Shown in pieces: positions 8,061 to 14,000 of a stretch of DNA of 14,796 nt. Positions within the stretch are counted from its first letter, which is position 1. Every line of letters begins with the position of its first letter. The translations under genes were made by a program, and so were the position numbers. The notes beneath the pieces are model-generated. The model searched no databases. It was given only the letters and a program-made list of their open reading frames with translations, and was not told the origin of the DNA. Origin of the DNA: Baffinella frigidus (Eukaryota; Cryptophyceae; Cryptomonadales; Baffinellaceae); assembly GCA_026770585.1 (NCBI GenBank), contig MU646410.1, positions 788,596 through 803,391 on the forward strand, given 5' to 3'.

Positions 8061-11000
8061 GGGAGAAGGAGAGAGGGAGAGAGGGGGAGAGGGAGACAGG
8101 GAAAGAGTGAGGGGGGGAGAGAGAGAGAGAGCGAGAGAGAGAGAGGGAGAGAGCGAGAGAGAGAGGGCGGGCGTGTCAGCATCAAACCGTGCAAGAATGC
8201 AGATATCAAGCGCCGCGACGAGAGGAAAAGCTGTGACGTTTTCTGCGCTGGAAGCTTCAGCTGTGGAACGCGTGCCTGGCCCCGTGGTGTACAGTGCACT
8301 GAACGCAGGATGAAATCGGCGGCGCCGGATGTGGATGGCAACGCAAGGCCCTTCGAGGGTCATCCCAGGCCCGTTCTTGGAGCCATTAACCCATATTTGT
8401 CAACTTTTGACCGACTTTTGACTTTTGAATAACCCGCGAAGAGCCTTCCGTGGTACCTGGTCTGTCGAGAAGGTACCCAAGCGGCGGCGAGGAGATGGGC
8501 ATGCACTCCTGCTCACCCCGCGTGCCCATCAGCATTCAGGTGTGCACACCCCGCGTGGCAATCAGCTCCCCCCCGCCGATTCTCTCGGGATAAATGCATC
8601 CGATCTGAATCCCGCATCTTGACCCACCCACCCCTTCTTGTTAATACTCTCGCCGTCGCAATTGGAGGTCAAGGCTGGCATACCACTGAGCAGCCACAGG
8701 AGGCTTCACGGATGTAGTCCACCTAAACCATTTGTACTAGAATCTTATCAATCGCCCTGGAAACTAACCGGAATTTCACCTTGAATTCAAGGTGAAAAGG
8801 TCCTCGGTCGCTGCTAAGTGGTTGTGCGGGGCGCATAAGCTGTGGTGAATCGAGTGGAAGGTGCTGTCGCACATGATACATCAAAGGTGGTGTGCTTGCA
8901 AGCACGCATCGGTGCGATAATTTCATGTGAAAACGGTTTAAATATAAAACTTGAAAATGTTTTAATGTAAAAAAAGCACGCATCGCGGCGGCGCTGGTGT
9001 TCTGAAGCGAGGACGTTTTTATCTCAGAAAACGAGTTCTAAAACTCGTTTTCTTAAGTTAATTCCCCTATAAATTTGTCAACTTATGCGGAGAGTAAAGA
9101 ATAAGTTGATGAATTTGTAGGGGGGGTGACTTAAGAAAACGAGTTTTAGAACTCGTTTTCTGAGATAAGTTTGACACATGACAGTAGGCGTATATGTTGC
9201 TAACAATACCGCCATGTATGCTCCTAACAATACCGATGTAGGTGTATATGCTGCGAACAAAACCGTCATGCCATGCGACGGGAGTGCGAACAATACCGGC
9301 ATGCCGTACGACGGGAGGACGGGGCATCCAAACGATCCACTAGAGGCTTGAGAGGGGAGCATTTTAAATGTGGGGTTGTAACCATTTGTACCAGTCACGG
9401 GCGGGGCTTGGTCACGTTCCTGGAGGAATTCCTCCAGTAACGTGACCAAACGCGACATTTGTGTGAAAATTACTACACTTGTAAAGGACTTGTAAAGTTG
9501 AATCTTTAAAAATAGTCACATTTCTAGCCTCGAGTGGATGCTCGGTCCTTCCGTCGTAACCCTCGCAGATGTTGCAACCAGGGTCGTGGTGTTGCTGTAC
9601 GCACGCAACGCCGGCAGCGCTGGAGTACCGTGTATGCTCCTAACAATACCGCAGTAGGCGTAAATGCTCCAAACAATACTCTGGGGATCAACCCCATGTA
9701 GGCACAGCCGGAGCGACTTTACACAAGTCACGTCCTACAAGTATTATACAAGACACAAACGATCCCCATGGAGTACCGTCATGCCATACGACGGGAGAAC
9801 AGAGCATCCAAACGCCGCGCGGACATCCCCAGCCAGCGCAGGCACCAGCCCCCCCGAGGCGTTCGCCACCATCCGCAGCATCCTCCTCTGTTTCTGTTTC
9901 CCAAGCGTCGCGCACGCGCCCGGAAAATCCTGGAGCTGCACCACCGAGTGGGCCTTGGGGAACGTTGGGGACGAGGAGTCGTCGCGTGTGTCGAGGAAGC
10001 CTGGCGAGGAGTCGCCGTGTGCGCCCGTCGGGGGCAGGATGCCTGCAAGACAGACGACAGTGCCTCAGGAAATGCACCCGTGGACCACTCTAGGGTAAAA
10101 ACAAATGCCGGGATTTGGGGGTCAGGGTCCTCTCTTTTCGGGGGGGGGGCGTAAGGCAATCTTGTCGCACACAATCGATTTATTAATTGGTTTTAGAAAG
10201 TCAACTCCCCCACAAAATCGTCAACTTGATAGTTAGGTAGTGATGGTAAACAATAAGTTGACGATGTTGTGGGGCAGTTGACTTTCTAAAACCGATTAAT
10301 AAATATTTTGTGTGAGATAAAATCGCGAGGTGGGTCAGGCACGTGAAACGCGTGTACCCACCACGCCAGATTCGTGGAAGGGGTCGCCAAAAGTCAATTC
10401 CTCCTCAAGGCAAGGTTTTCAAAAGTTGACCCGTATCCTCATACGGTTCAAAAAAATCTACCCTCACATCCAATCTGGCGTGGTAGCGACGGGCTGTGCC
10501 GGGCGATTTGCGTTCTCTGCAACTGTCAGGTCAGCCACACAGCCGTGAACAACCCGGATGCTGGTGCGGAGCAGGGTGAGACGAAGATGCGAGAGAGGCC
10601 CCGCGTGCCACTAGCCCTTGGAGGTGGCTCAAATAGTGCTCTGGGGCATTTCCGGTTTACCTTGGATCGGGGTCGGATCCGACCCCGATCCAAGGTAAAA
10701 TCGAAGACATTCCAGGGCACTATTTGCGCCACTTGGGATGGCTGGTGGTGAGACGTGAGTGGGCAGGAGAGAGCGCTGCCCGCCGAGAAAAACGTGCAGA
10801 GTGGAACGTCTCAACGCAAAAGTGGAACCTCCGTTAACTTAAGGTAACGGTGGAAGTTAAGTCAAGGTAACGGTGGAAGTTAACTTAAGGAAGCGGTGGA
10901 AGACTGACCGCGGGCGCGTCCTTCCTCGAGGATCATGTGGTGCATGGTTGGCCCCGCGTAGTACCATGTCACCTGCATCCCACCCACTCTTATCCGGGGA

Positions 11001-14000
11001 AGCCTATTTGTCTTCCATTCGATGGCAACGAAAATTACTACACAACTCGTTTTTATTAGTAATATTAAAGAATTTGAGTAGTAATTTTCATTGCCATCAA
11101 ATGACCTGTCACCCACGCATCTCCGCGTGTCGCTCCTGACGCAACCTAGCTCTGCCTGAGTTTTATTCTGGCTCGTCCTCACGGCTTTCTATTCGCCTTT
11201 TTTTACTGTATTTATGCTCGTAAATCCTTTCAAGGACGAGCCAGAATGAAAGTCGGGCAGGGCTAGGCAAACTCCGCCGCAACCACTGCTCAGCCAGATC
11301 CTTCCAAGGATCTGGCCAGATCCTTCCAAGGACCTTCCAATAATCCACCCCCCCGGGGGGGGTGAGTTCATAGTGACGTCCCCCAAACTTAATTTTGTAA
11401 AGAAACTCTTTCTGGTACAAACTATAAAAATGAGACCTCGTTTAAAAAGGAATTGGAAACCTTTTTAGTTTTAGATGGCCTTTGTTTTACAATTTATACC
11501 AGAACGAGTTACTTTACAAGATTAAGTTTGGAGGGCGTCACTAGTAGAGTGGGATGTGTGAGTGGGATCACAAACGTTTGGATCACTCATCTCCAGGCGT
11601 GACAGTAATAAAGAAGAAGAATGGCCAGCCTTGGCGTCTGGAAAACAGGGGATAGGGACCGACCCCTTTCGCCTCCAACGTTTCCCAGAACGCGCCAGGG
11701 TCGAACGCTGGAGCACACACGACACCTGGACCACACCCAGCCACGCGTCAGCGAGTTCATCAAGATAACTGAATCGGTTCCCTGATTTAATCCGGTCAGG
11801 TATTTAATTTAAATGCTCGGCGGAGTTCCCCATGCAACGAAAATTACTACACAAGCAATGAAAGAGCCGTGTCCGAAAGATCATGTGTAGTAATTTTCGT
11901 ACATTTGGGGAACTCCCGAGCATTTAATTTAAATACCTGACCGGATGAAATTAGCGTGTTCAGTTCATTAGGGGGCCTAATTAAATTTACTATGCCCTAA
12001 CTAACTTCTCCTATTCAACCTCCTATTGAAAAGGAACTGATTCAGTTATCTTCCGAGATGAGAGTCACACCCCCCTCCATCTCCCAATGGCTCCAAGAAC
12101 GCACGCACGGCTGCCTCTCCCCCCCGCCAGAGACGCACACGGCACGGATGCTCGGCGCCAACGATGCCGATCGCCAGCAGGAGGGGTGCAAGCACATGGG
12201 GGCGCCCTGCCGGCGCCGGCGTGCACTGTGGGCCCGTCTAAGGGTTCTGCCTGATGAGTTGAGCGAGGATGGGAGAAATGACTGCCGAGAGTGTCGGAGA
12301 TGGCGGTGGAGACTCGCAAGATGACGGGTACCCTAAACCCGGTGACGTTTGAGCCGTTTTGGCGGGGGCGTGCCTGCGCCGGCGAGGACAGTGGCGAGAA
12401 GGTTCCGGGAGATGCCGCCCACGTGGAACAGAGGCATCATGTTCAGGCACACCTGTGGTAACGGCTCCAATGTCAACTTGTGAGGACGTCAACTTGTGAG
12501 CAACGTCAACTTGTGAGGACGGGCCCATGTTCAGACACACCTGCGAGACCCTTTCTTATTACACTCCGACCCACAAGATTTCAGCTAAGTCAACCAGCTC
12601 ATCTAAGTCAACTTTCCCCTGATTTAGTTTAGATGGACCCTGGTCTGGGATCAGGCATTTGACTTAAGGCGCTAGCTTTCAGGGGGGGTTGACTTAGGCG
12701 AAATGTTGTGGCCCCGAGTGTATTAATAAATTGTCTTTGGTTTTCATCATCCGAAATACTGTTTGCAAAACGGCTCCAACGTCAACGTGTGAGGACGGGC
12801 CCTCGGACAGGCCCGCCTCGAGTAGAGAGAAGTCGGGTATGTAGATCGTCTACCGGTCTCGAGTTGACCCCAGGGTATATTTGGCAACTTAAGATCACGT
12901 TGCCCACAAAACCGCTAGGATTCCTCGCGGTCGTGATGATTGATTTCTGGTACCAAAAAGTCGAAAAAGTATTGTAGTGGTACAAATCTGTCAACTTTTG
13001 CGATCGAGGGTTATTCAACGATTTGACCCCTAGTCAGCTCCAGGCTGGCGTACGTCTTGATACACGTGCATCAAGACCGCATGGCATTCAGAGGCGGGTC
13101 CGCGGGCGATCGGAGGGTGTTGCGTACGTCAGTGGGCGAGAGTTTCTAGGAGTGTGCAGCGGGATGGTGTTCAGTACGTCGTTGGGCGAGATTTTCCAGG
13201 AGTGTGCAGTGGGGGAGGGGGAGGTACGTGTGGCGAGAGTTTCCAGGAGGGGGGGGGGGTTACGTCGTTTGGCGAAAGTTTCCAGGAGTGTGCAGTGGGG
13301 GAGGGGGGGGTACGTCGTTGGGCGAGAGTTTCCAAGAGTGGATGATGCATGCTGCGCCGACGACGAGGGACTCGAGCGTGTAGGGCACTCTCTTCTTGCT
13401 CCCGGACCTGGTTGGGGGTTGGGGGGTTGGGGTGCAGGGTGTAGGGTGTAGGGTGTAGGGTGTAGGGTGTGGGGTGTGGGGTGTGGGGTGTAGGGTGTAG
13501 GGTGTAGGGTGTAGGGTGTGGGGTGTAGGGTGTAGGGTGTAGGGTGTAGGGTGTAGGGTGTGGGGTGTGGGGTGTAGGGTGTAGGGTGTAGGGTGTAGGG
13601 TGTAGGGTGTAGGGTGTAGGGTGTAGGGTGTAGGGTGTAGGGGTTTGGGTGTGGGGGGTTGGGGTGCAGGGTGTAGGGTGTAGGGTGTAGGGTGTAGGGT
13701 GTGGGGTGTGGGGTGTGGGGTGTAGGGTGTAGGGTGTAGGGTGAAGGGTGTAGGGTGTAGGGTGCAGGGTGCCGGGTGTGGGGTGTACGGTTGAGGGTGT
13801 GAGGTGTAGGGTTGAGGGTGTGAGGTTGAGGGTTGAGGGTTGAGGGTTGAGGGTTGGGGGTTGGGGGTTGGGGGTTTATGTTTCGAGTTTTTTCAGGGTT
13901 TCGGGTGTATGGTGTAGTGTGTGGGGTTCACGGTTCACGGTTCAGGGTTCAGATTTTTCAGGTGTAGGGTATAGGTCGTAGGGTTGCTCACGTCCCAGAA

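Larger units (their letters stand above)
7983..8456 (-). other. Intron G-H (474 bases)
   Basis: From its donor it consists of a TIR element (8453-8339), about 170 bases of unassigned sequence (8168-8338), a CT tract (reverse complement of 7994-8167) and the acceptor TGATTGACGCAG. Confidence 0.88.
8509..9776 (-). other. Intron F-G (1268 bases)
   Basis: It holds two CACCCCGCGTG..CATCAGC units by the exon G acceptor (8515-8566), a dispersed repeat (8730-8797), the hairpin 9020-9168, ATGCTCCTAACAATACCG minisatellite blocks (9184-9300 and 9630-9690), echoes of the exon F 3' edge (9257-9334) and a small hairpin GTCACGTTCCTGGAGGAATT (9411-9440). Bases 8820-9010 and 9480-9600 hold nothing I recognise. 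Confidence 0.8.
10043..10908 (-). other. Intron E-F (866 bases)
   Basis: It contains the hairpin 10166-10318, a loose inverted repeat of CCACGCCAGATT (10358-10485), the near-perfect palindrome 10622-10733 and a minisatellite at the exon E donor (10815-10903). No coding block was found. Confidence 0.82.
10973..11663 (-). other. Intron D-E (691 bases)
   Basis: It contains a hairpin (10990-11106), a short inverted repeat of TTCTGGCTCGTCC (11165-11247), a double AGATCCTTCCAAGGA palindrome unit (11296-11338) and the long hairpin 11371-11543. Confidence 0.82.
11726..12373 (-). other. Intron C-D (648 bases)
   Basis: It holds a nested pair of inverted repeats (outer 11762-12052, inner 11795-11945) and a GC-rich stretch (12060-12320). 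The open frames in that stretch show no family resemblance; exons C and D join in phase without it. Confidence 0.8.

Noticed and set aside
8180-8290. GTRSTAEASSAENVTAF as the exon after exon G
   Set aside because: It starts in the right phase after CCAG but shows no family resemblance; exon H fits both in phase and in motif.
8325-8360. GPCVAIHI on the minus strand as a possible 'GP.VAI' exon
   Set aside because: GGCCTTGCGTTGCC is the terminal repeat of the element at 8339-8453. The true GP motif was found in phase in exon H.
12060-12320. GC-rich open frames on both strands as an extra exon between C and D
   Set aside because: Exons C and D already join in phase with continuous family homology, and no family block is present.
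13124-13341. CRISPR-like array of regularly spaced repeats
   Set aside because: Units are contiguous tandem copies without unique spacers, and the genome is eukaryotic.
13417-13975. True chromosome end
   Set aside because: The heptamers are degenerate, lie between two in-phase exons and point the same way as other internal tracts.
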